A stretch of 64,000 nucleotides of DNA from NCBI GenBank assembly GCA_020073345.1, contig JAIQFI010000016.1, forward strand, positions 44,227-108,226, read 5' to 3'. The notes beneath the pieces were generated by a model. That model worked only from the letters and a program-made list of their open reading frames with translations. It ran no database searches and was not told the origin of the DNA. Position numbers and translations under genes: made by a program. Below, in pieces: positions 1 through 9,138 of the stretch; the first letter of the stretch is position 1; each line of letters begins with the position of its first letter. This DNA comes from Terriglobia bacterium. GTDB lineage: Bacteria > Acidobacteriota > Terriglobia > Bryobacterales > Bryobacteraceae.

Positions 1-180
1 GGCGAAAGCGCCACGGCTTTCGTCAACTCAGTGGAGGCGCTGTCGAAGAGCAACGTTCCCTTCATGCCCAGCACTCTGGTGATGGGAGCCAACGGAGGCG
101 GGGCGCTAGACGGTCTGATGGCGCTGATGATGCGTCAGATGGGTAGCGGAAACGGTAGCCAGAAGCCGCTGGCGCCGTAA
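1..180 (+). CDS. C-terminal fragment, possible SPFH/flotillin-like protein
   Basis: Frame 1 is open from the window edge to a TAA at 178-180 and encodes the last 59 residues of a protein that starts outside. The tail has a short hydrophilic helix (residues about 10-18), a Gly-rich stretch (GANGGGALDGL) and then a Met-rich helix (MALMMRQMG). Such a glycine-rich hinge followed by a short amphipathic end is seen at the C-terminus of SPFH/band-7 (flotillin-like) membrane scaffold proteins, so that is my best guess. There is no catalytic motif to support it and the assignment is weak. A strong hairpin follows at 202-229. Confidence 0.4.
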   Translation, partial: GESATAFVNSVEALSKSNVPFMPSTLVMGANGGGALDGLMALMMRQMGSGNGSQKPLAP

Positions 181-201
181 GAAGCTCGAGCTGTAAACAC
201 G

Positions 202-229
202 GGGGCGGGCGATTAACGTCGCCTGCCCC
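202..229 (+). terminator. Hairpin between the first gene and rpsT
   Basis: GGGGCGGGCGA (202-212) pairs with TCGCCTGCCCC (219-229) with one G-T wobble-type mismatch and a 6-nt loop. There is no long T run after it. It probably ends the upstream transcript or protects its 3' end ahead of rpsT. Confidence 0.5.
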
Positions 230-271
230 AGTTGTCAGGGACTCGCTCCCTGCGATATCCTGGAGATTCGA

Positions 272-541
272 ATGGCAAACACAGTTTCAGCGCTAAAGCG
301 CGTACGCATCGCCGAACGCCGGACGGCCGTCAACCGGACTCGCAAGACTCGTTTGAGGCATCAGATCCGGGCAATGCGCCGGCTTTTGGAGTCGAAGGAC
401 ACCAAGGGCGCCACCGCGCTGGTACCCAAGACTTTTTCGGTGATCGACCGGGCCGCCAAGTGGGGCATCATCAAGAAGAACACGGCGGCACGCTACAAGA
501 GCCGGCTGACGATCCGGCTTCGCAAGATCGCGGCAGCTTAA
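272..541 (+). CDS. rpsT: 30S ribosomal protein S20
   Basis: An 89-residue basic protein, the usual length for bS20, a primary 16S rRNA binder in small-subunit assembly. It begins [17 protein letters not shown] and has the family's three-helix, Arg/Lys-rich composition, with the later [14 protein letters not shown] block typical of S20. The ATG at 272 is preceded by a GGAG-type ribosome site (about 262-265). A longer overlapping frame from 232 is a shadow. The gene is monocistronic: a hairpin lies before it, and the convergent holA ends 10 nt after it. Confidence 0.97.
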   Translation: MANTVSALKRVRIAERRTAVNRTRKTRLRHQIRAMRRLLESKDTKGATALVPKTFSVIDRAAKWGIIKKNTAARYKSRLTIRLRKIAAA

Positions 542-550
542 ACGTTCGTT

Positions 551-1612
551 TTAGCGCGTCGTTAAAGCGAAAACCATCTCTTCCATCAAAATGCGGTCGT
601 CGGGACGCGCGTCCCGAAGTCCGCGATCCGTCTCGAACACTTTCTCTACAGCCAGCTCCAGGCGTTCTTTCGAAAATGCCTCCATGGTCTGCTCGATCTG
701 ACGGGCTCGTTCGGGCCACATGCGGGCGCCCAGCTTATTGAAATGTGCCTGAATCTGCCCCGCGCCGCGCAAGCCTGCTTCGCGAGCCGCTAAGGCTGTC
801 CGGAACTGTGTCGCGAGGAAGGTCAGGGCCAGCGGCATGTATTCGCCCGAGCGCGAGAGTGTATCCAGAATTTCCAGAGCCCGAGTCCTGTCACCCCTTC
901 CAAGAGCTGCGACCAGGACGAAGATCGTGCTCGACTGCGCATCCGGTACCAGGGCAGCAATGTCGCCGGCGGCAATCTTGCGCGCGGTCCCGGCGAACAG
1001 CCGAAGCTTTTCGATTTCCATGGCGAGGCGCGAGGCATCGCCGCCAGTGGCTTCCAGCAGCAGCGCCAATTCCGCCAGACCGAGCTGGATACCCGCGTCT
1101 TTCGCCAGCCTCTGAGCCAGGAAACGCGCGGCCTCCGGCGCATAGGGACGGAACTCGACCTTGGCTGGGATGGCCGAGAAGAAGGCTTCCACGCGCTCGA
1201 TCCGAGGCTTATCTTCCCCTTCGAATTCGTACCGGGCGCAATCGATCACCAGGACCACGCCGGGCGTCGGCTCGCGCAGATACGCAGCAAGACCGGCTTG
1301 CCCGGTTTCTACATCGTCGGTGCCTTCACCAGCAGTGCGGCCGCGAGGCACCGCGGCCTCGGCTCCCCCGAGCCAGATCAAGCGGCGCGAGGCGAACAGG
1401 GAGAGCGCCCGGGCGTCGTCCAGTGCGGCGGCTAGCGGAGTCCGATCGAGATCGTGGCGGGTGAATCCATTCTCCCGTTCTTCGGGAGACAGAACGGCGT
1501 CCAGCAGCGCGCGGCGGCATCGCGACCGCTCATACGCTTCCGGACCGAGGAACAAATAGGCGGGCTCGGGACCGCTCTTTGCGAGTCTCGCCAGAAACTG
1601 TTCGGGACTCAT
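551..1612 (-). CDS. holA: DNA polymerase III subunit delta
   Basis: A 353-residue homologue of the clamp-loader delta subunit, which opens the sliding clamp as part of the gamma/tau complex. The start MSPEQFLARLAKSGPEPAYLFLGPE and the AAA+-like middle (RLIWLGGAE, LVIDCARYEF) followed by a helical collar domain match the family and its length. The delta subunit normally lacks a functional Walker A motif, and none is visible here. Its ATG overlaps the lptE stop in a TGATG arrangement, so translation is likely coupled. It is the last gene of the minus-strand operon psd-pssA-asd-like-lptE-holA. Confidence 0.93.
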   Translation of the reverse strand: MSPEQFLARLAKSGPEPAYLFLGPEAYERSRCRRALLDAVLSPEERENGFTRHDLDRTPLAAALDDARALSLFASRRLIWLGGAEAAVPRGRTAGEGTDDVETGQAGLAAYLREPTPGVVLVIDCARYEFEGEDKPRIERVEAFFSAIPAKVEFRPYAPEAARFLAQRLAKDAGIQLGLAELALLLEATGGDASRLAMEIEKLRLFAGTARKIAAGDIAALVPDAQSSTIFVLVAALGRGDRTRALEILDTLSRSGEYMPLALTFLATQFRTALAAREAGLRGAGQIQAHFNKLGARMWPERARQIEQTMEAFSKERLELAVEKVFETDRGLRDARPDDRILMEEMVFALTTR

Positions 1613-2133
1613 CAGAAGTTCTCGAGAACGGCGCTGACAATGGACCGGGCGACTTGCTGGCCAGCGCGCTTCAGGGCCGGGTCGCTTTCTTCGAAGTATT
1701 GAGTGGCGTTCGGGCTGATCTGATACGTTGCGGTCACGTCGAAAGTAGGCCGGGAAAAGAGCACTTTGCCCGTGGCACGCTCGATCAGGTTCACCGACAG
1801 CGTGACGTGCAGTTCGGCGAAGGCAGCGCGGCCGGTTGCGGGATCGAAAATGGTGGGATAGAAAGAATAGTTGACCACCGTGCCGCGCAGCACCGCGTCC
1901 GCAGTATTGGGGTCGGACACTACTCGATAGCGAGTGCGCGTGATGAACTCGCGGGAAATCACCTCTGGAAGCTGGTCGGTCAGCTTGTATCGCGTGGTCA
2001 GATTATTGAAGGCCGGGACGCAAACGGTGTGGATGGTTTTCGGCAGAAGATTGTCGGTTGCCGCGAACCGGTACCCGCACGACACCAAAACGATCGAAAG
2101 CAGAGCTGTGGCGAATCTGGCCACGTAGTTCAC
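1612..2133 (-). CDS. lptE: LPS-assembly lipoprotein LptE
   Basis: A 173-residue secreted lipoprotein. It has a hydrophobic signal segment ending in a lipobox-like VSCGYRF, placing the lipidated Cys near residue 19. LptE plugs the LptD barrel in the outer membrane and helps deliver lipopolysaccharide to the surface. The body (VCVPAFNNLTTRY, LTDQL..VISREFITRTRYRVV, ADAVLRGTVVNYSFYP) is characteristic of the LptE/RlpB family in acidobacteria. The start overlaps the upstream asd-like stop by 4 nt and the stop overlaps holA by 1 nt. The lptE-holA pairing is common in Gram-negative bacteria. It supports a diderm envelope with LPS. Confidence 0.92.
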   Translation of the reverse strand: MNYVARFATALLSIVLVSCGYRFAATDNLLPKTIHTVCVPAFNNLTTRYKLTDQLPEVISREFITRTRYRVVSDPNTADAVLRGTVVNYSFYPTIFDPATGRAAFAELHVTLSVNLIERATGKVLFSRPTFDVTATYQISPNATQYFEESDPALKRAGQQVARSIVSAVLENF

Positions 2134-3137
2134 AGCGTTTCCCTGGCCACCGCGACGGCGTTCTCCGCCGCCAGGCGCAGGTTATCCGACGCCAGCCAGA
2201 ACCAGGACGCGCGCGGCTGGTTGTGATCGACCGCGATGGCGCCCACGCTCAGCCCGCTCTGCCCGGCCATGCCGACGTTCGACGGAGGTTCGTCCGTGCG
2301 GACATCCAGGCCCGATTCCGAGAGGAGCTTGGCCAGCACGTCCGCGCCCGGGTTCTCCTCAAACTCGATCCAGGCGGACATACTGTGTCCGTGAAAGACT
2401 GGCGCCTGAATTACTCGTAGCGAGGGCATCGGAACGCCGGGCCAGGAGGTGAGCAGCGAGGCGAGATGCTTCTCCACCCGCTGCTCGATACTTTCCAGCG
2501 GTTCCAGGGCTTCCTGGCCGTAACGCGCGAGCATATTGAACGCCAACTGCGTGTCGAATACATCCATCTTCAGTTTCTGGAAGGACAGCACGCCCACGGT
2601 CTGCTGCTGCAGTTCATCGAGTCCACGCTGGCCGCGTTCGCTGGCCGGCTCGAACACGTGCACCACGGACCGCCGGATGGGCGCGGCTTTGGAGACACGG
2701 CCCAGTAGCATTGCCAGCGCGATTGCGGCTGGGTGCGCGATGACCTGTATCGGCGACGCTATTCCCTCCGGCCGCCACAGTGCGGGGTCGGCCGAAGGCG
2801 CGCGCAAACGAGCTTCGGGTTGCTCCTCGAGCCCGCCCGCCAGATCAATCAGCCGCGGACCTCCCGCCGGATTCACCTTGAGAGCTCTGCGGCTCGAGGC
2901 CGGGGAGCCGGCCAAGAACGCGACCGTGGCGCCCGCCAGACTTTCAGCCGAAAGCGGCGCCATGACGATCGGTTCATCGTCCTCGGCAGCCAGCTTGGCG
3001 GTCCCATCGGCAGCCGCGGAGATCAGTTGCACGCGCGGGGCAGGCTTGCTTTGGTCCAGCACCTCGCGGATTTCCTTGGCCAGCAGCGTGTCGCCGCCAA
3101 CCAGCGCGATCAGGGGACGCTCGGTCAGACTAGCCAA
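2130..3137 (-). CDS. Aspartate-semialdehyde dehydrogenase-like protein lacking the catalytic Cys
   Basis: 335 residues with the Asd/ArgC architecture: an N-terminal NAD(P)-binding Rossmann segment (LIALVGGDTLLAKEI, about residues 8-23) and a dimerisation domain with the FHGHSMSAWIEF strand near residue 250. In true Asd the nucleophile sits in an N-C-(S/T) motif before the dimerisation domain. The matching segment here reads VIAHPAAIALAMLL, with no Cys. It therefore resembles the USG-1 group of Asd homologues rather than an active lysine/threonine pathway enzyme. It is embedded between pssA and lptE with short overlaps (8 and 4 nt). The real role is unknown. Confidence 0.8.
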   Translation of the reverse strand: MASLTERPLIALVGGDTLLAKEIREVLDQSKPAPRVQLISAAADGTAKLAAEDDEPIVMAPLSAESLAGATVAFLAGSPASSRRALKVNPAGGPRLIDLAGGLEEQPEARLRAPSADPALWRPEGIASPIQVIAHPAAIALAMLLGRVSKAAPIRRSVVHVFEPASERGQRGLDELQQQTVGVLSFQKLKMDVFDTQLAFNMLARYGQEALEPLESIEQRVEKHLASLLTSWPGVPMPSLRVIQAPVFHGHSMSAWIEFEENPGADVLAKLLSESGLDVRTDEPPSNVGMAGQSGLSVGAIAVDHNQPRASWFWLASDNLRLAAENAVAVARETL

Positions 3138-4044
3138 CTTGATGCTCCGGCCGATTGTCAGGTTGGGGATGCCCTGGACGCAGGCGCCGCCGTATGATGC
3201 CTCCGGCGCGGATCACGATCCCGCTCAGGACGTAGCACATCGACATTCCCAGCAACATGGGTTGCGAAAGATCCCAGATCAGGTAGATCAGGATGCTCAG
3301 CGCCACGAACGTCAGGGGCGATCGCGGTCGCATCAGGTTCAGATCCTTGAAGCTGGGGTAGCGCCAGGTGCTGACCATCAGGAAGGAAAGCAGTCCGAGT
3401 AACGCAAGCCACGCAGTCGAGAAAACCCACCAGCCCAGCGGGCCGCCGTCGACGAAAGCGTAGACTACGCTTGCCACCATAGCGGCCGCGGCGGGGATCG
3501 GCATTCCCACGAAATACTTGCGGCCGGCCCGGCCTGGATTCTTGGGCATGGGATTGACCTGGACGTTGAAGCGGGCCAAGCGTAGCGCTCCACACAGAAG
3601 AAACAGAAACGCCAAAAAATATCCGGCTCGATGCAGGTGATCGATGGTGAGCGGAGCGGGCGGCGCGGTGGCGAACTCGACGCCCCAGGCATAGGCCAGC
3701 ACGGCCGGGGCTATCCCGAAACTAATGACGTCGGCCAGCGAATCCATTTCGCGGCCGAAATCGCTGACGGTCTTGGTGAGGCGTGCGATCCGGCCGTCCA
3801 GGCCATCGAGAAATACGGCCACTCCAATAGCGATCGCCGCGGCGCGAAAGTGCCCGGCCGATCCGGCTTGCGCGGTCACCTGTGCATTTAAAAGCGCCCC
3901 GCGGAACGCTTCCATGATCGCGTAAAAACCGAGGAACACGTTGCCCGCCGTGAACAGCGTGGGCAAGGCGTAGGCGGCGCGTCGGGGGCTTCGGTCGGGC
4001 GAGCGGGGATCGATCAGCCGTTCCTGGAATCGCAATCGTTTCAT
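3130..4044 (-). CDS. pssA: CDP-diacylglycerol-serine O-phosphatidyltransferase
   Basis: A 304-residue multi-spanning membrane enzyme that makes phosphatidylserine from CDP-diacylglycerol and serine. The CDP-alcohol phosphotransferase motif is complete: DGLDGRIARL, then G at the expected spacing, then EMDSLADVISFG. The start MKRLRFQERLIDPRSPDRSPRR is basic and cytoplasmic. The gene overlaps psd upstream by 4 nt and the asd-like gene downstream by 8 nt. With psd next door this gives the two-step route to phosphatidylethanolamine in one transcript. Confidence 0.95.
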   Translation of the reverse strand: MKRLRFQERLIDPRSPDRSPRRAAYALPTLFTAGNVFLGFYAIMEAFRGALLNAQVTAQAGSAGHFRAAAIAIGVAVFLDGLDGRIARLTKTVSDFGREMDSLADVISFGIAPAVLAYAWGVEFATAPPAPLTIDHLHRAGYFLAFLFLLCGALRLARFNVQVNPMPKNPGRAGRKYFVGMPIPAAAAMVASVVYAFVDGGPLGWWVFSTAWLALLGLLSFLMVSTWRYPSFKDLNLMRPRSPLTFVALSILIYLIWDLSQPMLLGMSMCYVLSGIVIRAGGIIRRRLRPGHPQPDNRPEHQVG

Positions 4045-4703
4045 ACCGCCTCCGTCACAACGTTCTCCGCGGTTTCACGAATGCGGGCGATGATGCTTGA
4101 GCCCGCGCTTACACGGTCGCCGGCGTGAACCGTGATCTCCCATTCGGGACCTAGAAATACATCGACTCGCGACCCGAACTTGATGAGGCCAATGCGCTCG
4201 CCGGCCTCCAGAATATCCCCTGGCTTTTTGTAACAGATGATCCGGCGCGCAATCAAGCCGGCGATCTGCTTGAACATTACGGTTGTGTGAACGCCGCCTA
4301 CGACGCCCTCCACCGTAAGGATGCTTTGCTCGTTGGCGTCGCTGGCTTCCTCTTTGTTGGCGGCCAGAAACTGGCCTTTTTTGTAGCTGACGCAAGTAAC
4401 CTTGCCGGGAATCGGCGTGCGGTTCACGTGTACGTCAAAGACGTTTAGAAAAATGCTGACACGGCTGGCGCCGGAAGCCACTGGCCGGATGGCGATGACC
4501 TTGCCGTCCGCCGGCGACACGGCCACCGGGCCGGGAGGCACCTGCCGTTCCGGGTCGCGGAAAAAGTTCAAACAGAATGCTGCCAGAATGTAGAAGGGCA
4601 GGGCGTAGGTCCATCCCAGCAGGTACGTCGCGATGGCTGCGCCGACCAGCAAACCGCCCGCGTAGTAGAAGCCGTACGACAACATCCACCACCATTGTCG
4701 CAT
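4041..4703 (-). CDS. psd: Phosphatidylserine decarboxylase proenzyme
   Basis: Converts phosphatidylserine to phosphatidylethanolamine using a pyruvoyl group made by self-cleavage. The FGSRVD motif near the C-terminus contains the Gly-Ser cleavage site of the short, archaeal-type Psd branch. Two N-terminal hydrophobic segments anchor it to the membrane. I start at the ATG at 4703 (MRQWWWMLSYGF), giving about 220 residues. The frame is open back to a TTG at 4745 that would abut the divergent ABC-F gene with no promoter room, so that start is unlikely. First gene of the operon. Confidence 0.92.
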   Translation of the reverse strand: MRQWWWMLSYGFYYAGGLLVGAAIATYLLGWTYALPFYILAAFCLNFFRDPERQVPPGPVAVSPADGKVIAIRPVASGASRVSIFLNVFDVHVNRTPIPGKVTCVSYKKGQFLAANKEEASDANEQSILTVEGVVGGVHTTVMFKQIAGLIARRIICYKKPGDILEAGERIGLIKFGSRVDVFLGPEWEITVHAGDRVSAGSSIIARIRETAENVVTEAV

Positions 4704-4745
4704 TGAGCCTTGGGAGCGGGCGACAATGGGTAGAACCCTCAGCAA

Positions 4746-6533
4746 GTGGCCCTCTTACTCAATACCAACCAAATTTCGAAATCCTTCGGTGTGGAGCCGT
4801 TGTTTCGCAACGTGTCCCTCAGCATTCAAGAGGGCGACCGGCTGGGACTCATTGGTCCGAACGGCTCTGGCAAGTCCACGTTGCTGCAAATCCTCGCGAA
4901 GCGCCTGGAGGCGGATTCCGGCGATTTGGTGATTCGTAGCGGCACCCGGCTGGTCTACGTTCCTCAGGATTCTCAGTTCGACCCTGGCGAGTCCGTCCGC
5001 GGCGTGATGCGGCGGGCCATGCGCTCCGCGGGTTTACCGGAATCGGAATGGCAGGCTCGCGAGGCGGAAACCTTGGGTCGCGCGGGCTTCCAGAACTTCG
5101 ATGCCGAAGCGGCGACGCTTTCCGGAGGCTGGCGCAAGCGGCTCTCCATCGCCGAAGCTCTGGTACAGAAACCGGAAATCGTCCTGCTCGACGAACCTAC
5201 GAACCACCTGGACCTGGCGGGTATCGAATGGCTGGAAAAATCCCTGCAGGGCGCGCCTTTCGCGTGCGTCATCATCAGCCACGATCGCTACTTCCTCGAA
5301 AATGTGCCCACTAGAATGGCTGAGCTGAACCGTACTTATCCCGATGGGATGTTTTATGTCCCCGGCAATTACAGCGCCTTTCTGGAACAGAAAGCCGAGT
5401 TCCTGCACGCACAAGCCAAGCGCCAAAGCGCACTGGAGAACCGGGTGCGCACGGAAATGGAGTGGCTGCGGCGCGGCCCCAAGGCGCGTGCCACCAAGGC
5501 CAAAGCGCGTATCGATAACGCCGGAGAGCTGATCGCTGAATTGTCCGATCTCAGGTCCAGAAGTCAGACCGCCAACGCCGGCATCGATTTCGAAGCAACC
5601 GGCCGCAAAACTAAGCGCCTGATCCATCTGGAAAACGTTGGATTTGGATTCGAAGGCAGGGCGCTGTTCGAAAATCTTGACTTCACGATCACGTCCGGAA
5701 TGCGCGTCGGACTGGTGGGCGCGAATGGCAGCGGCAAGACCACTCTCCTTCAACTGCTGCGCGGTGATATCGCGCCGCTGCAAGGTCAGATTGAGCGCGC
5801 AGGGAATCTGCGGATCGTCTACTTCGATCAGCGCCGCCAGATCAATCCGGAGCTGACTCTGCGGCGGGCGCTCGCGCCGGATGGCGATTCGGTGATCTAT
5901 CGCGACCGCGTGATTCACGTCGCTTCCTGGGCCGCCCGGTTCTTGTTTGCAAGCGAGCAACTGGATCAACCCGTCAGCAAGCTATCGGGAGGCGAGCGGG
6001 CGCGCGTGCTGATCGCGAACCTGATGCTCGAGCCCGCCGACCTGCTGCTTCTCGACGAGCCCACCAACGATCTGGACATCCCCACGCTCGAGATCCTGGA
6101 GGAGAGCCTGCTCGAATTCGAGGGCGCGCTGGTGCTAGTGACTCACGACCGCTATTTGCTGGATCGGGTTTCGACTGTTGTTCTCGGCCTGGATGGAAAT
6201 GGGAAGGCCGAACGCTTCGCCGATTACTCGCAGTGGGCGGCGGAGCAGGGCGCGCGTAAACCGCCAAAACCAAAAGCACCTGCAAAACAGACGCCCGCGG
6301 CGGAACCTCAGAAAAAGAAATTGTCTTACCTGGAAGGCCGCGAGTACGAATCGATCGAGAAGAGGATTTCCGCCATGGAGGAGGCCATCCAAGCCAAGCG
6401 CGTGTCGTTAGAGGAGGCTGCGCTCAAAGAGCCCCTGCTTCTCGAACAGATGTATCGTGAGCTGGAAGCCTCGCAACAGGAGGTCGACTTGCTGTACGCC
6501 AGATGGGCGGAGCTGGAAGAAAAGGTCCGCTAG
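4746..6533 (+). CDS. ABC-F family ATPase (Uup-like)
   Basis: 595 residues with two ABC cassettes and no membrane domain. The first Walker A is GPNGSGKST (about residues 37-45) with signature LSGGW and Walker B LLDEPTNHLD. The second is GANGSGKTT with LSGGE and LLDEPTNDLD. A C-terminal coiled coil (about residues 525-595) rich in Lys/Glu follows a Pro/Lys linker. This ABC_tran_CTD tail is the mark of Uup rather than EttA or YbiT. ABC-F proteins act on the ribosome or, for Uup, are linked to branched DNA intermediates and translation. It begins with GTG and runs divergently from psd. Function is inferred from the family. Confidence 0.9.
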   Translation: MALLLNTNQISKSFGVEPLFRNVSLSIQEGDRLGLIGPNGSGKSTLLQILAKRLEADSGDLVIRSGTRLVYVPQDSQFDPGESVRGVMRRAMRSAGLPESEWQAREAETLGRAGFQNFDAEAATLSGGWRKRLSIAEALVQKPEIVLLDEPTNHLDLAGIEWLEKSLQGAPFACVIISHDRYFLENVPTRMAELNRTYPDGMFYVPGNYSAFLEQKAEFLHAQAKRQSALENRVRTEMEWLRRGPKARATKAKARIDNAGELIAELSDLRSRSQTANAGIDFEATGRKTKRLIHLENVGFGFEGRALFENLDFTITSGMRVGLVGANGSGKTTLLQLLRGDIAPLQGQIERAGNLRIVYFDQRRQINPELTLRRALAPDGDSVIYRDRVIHVASWAARFLFASEQLDQPVSKLSGGERARVLIANLMLEPADLLLLDEPTNDLDIPTLEILEESLLEFEGALVLVTHDRYLLDRVSTVVLGLDGNGKAERFADYSQWAAEQGARKPPKPKAPAKQTPAAEPQKKKLSYLEGREYESIEKRISAMEEAIQAKRVSLEEAALKEPLLLEQMYRELEASQQEVDLLYARWAELEEKVR

Positions 6534-6558
6534 TTTCGCAGGGGATAGAATTGAACAG

Positions 6559-6909
6559 ATGAACCAAGCCAAGCCCGAAAACCAGATCGACTATATCGAA
6601 CTGCCCGCGTCCGATATCGAGAAAACCAAGACGTTCTACCGCTCGGTTTTTGGCTGGAAGTTTGAAGACTACGGTCCCGAATACACCAGCTTTCATGACG
6701 GTCGCATAGGCGGTGGTTTTACCAAGGAAACGCCGGCTCCGGGCCGGGGCGTGTTGCTGGTGATTTATTCGTCCGATTTGGCTGCGGTTCAGCAGAAAAT
6801 CAAGGCCGCCGGCGGAGGGATCGTCAAAGATGTTTTTTCGTTCCCCGGGGGGCGAAGGTTTCACTTCGCGGATCCGAACGGCAATGAACTCGCGGTCTGG
6901 AGCGAGTAG
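6559..6909 (+). CDS. VOC (glyoxalase/bleomycin resistance) family protein
   Basis: A 116-residue single vicinal-oxygen-chelate domain with the paired beta-alpha-beta-beta-beta modules: IDYIELPASDIEKTKTFYRSVFGW at the start and FHFADPNGNELAVWSE at the end. This short type binds a small substrate or metal as a homodimer, and the substrate cannot be told from sequence. The ATG at 6559 follows the ABC-F stop by 25 nt, and the same strand suggests co-transcription. The conserved E in the final strand is a possible metal ligand. Confident on fold, not on function. Confidence 0.85.
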   Translation: MNQAKPENQIDYIELPASDIEKTKTFYRSVFGWKFEDYGPEYTSFHDGRIGGGFTKETPAPGRGVLLVIYSSDLAAVQQKIKAAGGGIVKDVFSFPGGRRFHFADPNGNELAVWSE

Positions 6910-6958
6910 ACTAGCTGCCGAAACCTTTCGGGGCCGAATCCGTCTATAGTGTTGATAT

Positions 6959-7528
6959 ATGCAAGATGAACAGGGCACCCCCGCTGCGAGTGTGCCCGCG
7001 ACCTCGTCGCCAGCCCGCACCACGCTGTATTGGCTGCGCGATCTGTCCGTCAGCGTGGTCATCGCGATTATCGTCATTCTGTTCCTCTATCAGCCCGTAA
7101 AGGTGGAGGGCACCAGCATGACGCCCGCGCTGGTCAACGACGAGCGGATTTTCATCAACAAGTTTGTCTATCGCTTCGGCCTCTCCGATATCGTCCGCGG
7201 CGACACCATCGTGTTCTGGGCGCCCGAGGATCCCTCGAAGTCTTACATCAAGCGCGTAGTCGGTCTCCCCGGCGACGCCGTCGAAATTGTAGACGGCACG
7301 GTGATCCTTAACGGCCAGCGCCTGGAGGAGCCCTACATCCGCGACGAGTACCGCGACCGCGTGTCCATGACTCGCCGCGTGGTCGAAGACGGGCACTACT
7401 TTGTTCTGGGTGATCACCGCAATTCCTCGAATGACAGCCGCAGCTGGGGCACGGTTCCGCGCGACGCCATCTACGGCAAGGCTGTGTTCGTGTATTGGCC
7501 GCTGGAGCGATTAGGCCTTTTGCGCTAA
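6959..7528 (+). CDS. lepB: Signal peptidase I
   Basis: A 189-residue type I signal peptidase that releases exported proteins at the outer face of the inner membrane. One N-terminal membrane helix (about residues 31-44) precedes the catalytic Ser53 in EGTSMTPAL. The general-base Lys98 lies in SYIKRVVGLPGD. Box E is GDHRNSSNDSR. The length and all boxes are normal. The N-terminal tail is Pro/Ala-rich and cytoplasmic. The many Sec-type signal peptides in this window are its expected substrates. Confidence 0.96.
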   Translation: MQDEQGTPAASVPATSSPARTTLYWLRDLSVSVVIAIIVILFLYQPVKVEGTSMTPALVNDERIFINKFVYRFGLSDIVRGDTIVFWAPEDPSKSYIKRVVGLPGDAVEIVDGTVILNGQRLEEPYIRDEYRDRVSMTRRVVEDGHYFVLGDHRNSSNDSRSWGTVPRDAIYGKAVFVYWPLERLGLLR

Positions 7529-7540
7529 CTCGGCTATCGC

Positions 7541-7750
7541 TTACCGCCGCCCGATCAGCCACATCGCCAGGCTCAGGACCGCGCTCACCACCAGACACGT
7601 GACAATCGGAAAGTAGAACACGCCGTTCTTTCCGCGAACCACGATGTCGCCGGGCAGGCGTCCTAGCTTGATCGGCAGCCGGTCGCCCAGTGTCATCAGC
7701 ACGCCGGCCGCTATCAGAATGAGCCCGAGGATGATGAACGTGCGCCCCAC
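7541..7750 (-). CDS. DUF2905 family small membrane protein
   Basis: A 69-residue protein with two predicted membrane helices (FIILGLILIAAGVLM and FPIVTCLVVSAVLSLAMWLI) around the conserved loop LGRLPGDIVVRGKNG that defines the DUF2905 family. The function is unknown. It is convergent with lepB, with 12 nt between the stops. The ATG at 7750 is the only sensible start for this length. Confidence 0.88.
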   Translation of the reverse strand: MGRTFIILGLILIAAGVLMTLGDRLPIKLGRLPGDIVVRGKNGVFYFPIVTCLVVSAVLSLAMWLIGRR

Positions 7751-7788
7751 GTCTTGATCATATTCGATAATAGGTGCGGAGCCCTCAT

Positions 7789-9105
7789 ATGATCACGGAA
7801 GCCGCGCCGCGCCCGACTCTGCCTCCCTCGCCTTCGCTCAAAGCCGAAGAGGGGATGGAGGACGAATTTAATCCGCGCCTGTCCGCCGAGGCTCGTTTCG
7901 ACGAAGCCGCCGGGCGCCTGCGTCTCGATGACGGCATGCGCAAGGTGCTGCGCTCTCCCTCACGCGAAATCATTGTTCACATTCCGGTGCTGCTTGACGA
8001 TGGCCGGCTGGAGGTATTCACCGGCTATCGGGTGCAACATTCCATTGCGCGCGGTCCGGCCAAAGGCGGCATCCGCTACGCGCCCGACGTGACGCTGGAC
8101 GAGGTCCGCGCCCTGGCCGCCTGGATGACCTGGAAATGCGCGGTCACCAACGTCCCGTTCGGCGGTTCCAAGGGCGGCGTTATTTGCGATCCGTCGATTC
8201 TTTCGCCCGTCGAGCTGGAGCGCATCACGCGCCGCTACACGGCGGAGCTGTTCGAATTCATTGGTCCGGAAATCGACGTCCCGGCTCCCGACGTCAATAC
8301 GAATGACCAGACCATGGCGTGGATCATGGATACCTACTCCATGCACGCGGGCCATACGGCGACGGCCGTGGTGACCGGCAAACCCATCGATCTCGGAGGC
8401 TCGCGCGGCCGCACCGAAGCTACGGGGCGCGGATGCATGATCGTCGTCGACCAGGCTCTGAAGCGCTTCGGCCTGGAGCGTTCTTCGACCCGCGTCGTGA
8501 TTCAAGGATTCGGCAACGTGGGCGGCATGGCTGCCAAACTGATGGCCCGAGCCGGGTTCAAGATCATTTGCATCGTGGAATTCGACGGCGCCGTCTACAA
8601 TCCGAAAGGCCTCGATATTCCCGCACTCATGAAACACCGGAAAGAAACTGGTTCCATCACCGATTTTCCCGGCGGCGAGAACATGGACCGTGAGGAGGCG
8701 TTGTTCCTGGAAACCGATGTCCTGCTGCCCGCGGCCCGCGAGAACGTCATCACCTCGCAGAACGCTCCGAAGCTGCGGACGAAGATCCTGTGCGAAGGAG
8801 CCAACGGCCCCAGCACGCATTTCGCAGATCCCATCCTGGCGGAGAAGGGAATCTTCGTGATCCCGGACATTCTGGCCAATGCCGGCGGCGTCACGGTCTC
8901 CTATTTCGAATGGGTGCAGGACCGCCAGGGTTACTTCTGGAACGAGCAAATGGTCAATGATCGCCTTGAGGAGATCATGGTGAATAGCTTCAACGACGTC
9001 GTCGCCTACGCCGAGAAACACGGCGTCCACAATCGCACTGCCGCGTACATGCTGGCCCTAGACCGCGTGGCCTTCGCCATCAAGCTGCGCGGCATCTACG
9101 CGTAA
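7789..9105 (+). CDS. gdhA: Glu/Leu/Phe/Val dehydrogenase (glutamate dehydrogenase)
   Basis: About 438 residues. The catalytic motif PAKGGIRY, the substrate lysine in [19 protein letters not shown] and the Rossmann motif GFGNVGG identify an NAD(P)-dependent glutamate dehydrogenase of the hexameric class, which interconverts glutamate and 2-oxoglutarate. The C-terminal SYFEWVQ is also typical. I prefer the ATG at 7789. A GTG at 7774 in frame adds five residues. The gene seems to be transcribed alone, 33 nt ahead of the next gene. Confidence 0.93.
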   Translation: MITEAAPRPTLPPSPSLKAEEGMEDEFNPRLSAEARFDEAAGRLRLDDGMRKVLRSPSREIIVHIPVLLDDGRLEVFTGYRVQHSIARGPAKGGIRYAPDVTLDEVRALAAWMTWKCAVTNVPFGGSKGGVICDPSILSPVELERITRRYTAELFEFIGPEIDVPAPDVNTNDQTMAWIMDTYSMHAGHTATAVVTGKPIDLGGSRGRTEATGRGCMIVVDQALKRFGLERSSTRVVIQGFGNVGGMAAKLMARAGFKIICIVEFDGAVYNPKGLDIPALMKHRKETGSITDFPGGENMDREEALFLETDVLLPAARENVITSQNAPKLRTKILCEGANGPSTHFADPILAEKGIFVIPDILANAGGVTVSYFEWVQDRQGYFWNEQMVNDRLEEIMVNSFNDVVAYAEKHGVHNRTAAYMLALDRVAFAIKLRGIYA

Positions 9106-9138
9106 TAATAGAGAGAAAATCGGTAGGAGGACTGCTTC

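Noticed and set aside
4703..4745. TTG start of psd at 4745
   Set aside because: Would leave no room for promoters between psd and the divergent ABC-F gene. The ATG at 4703 gives the normal N-terminus.
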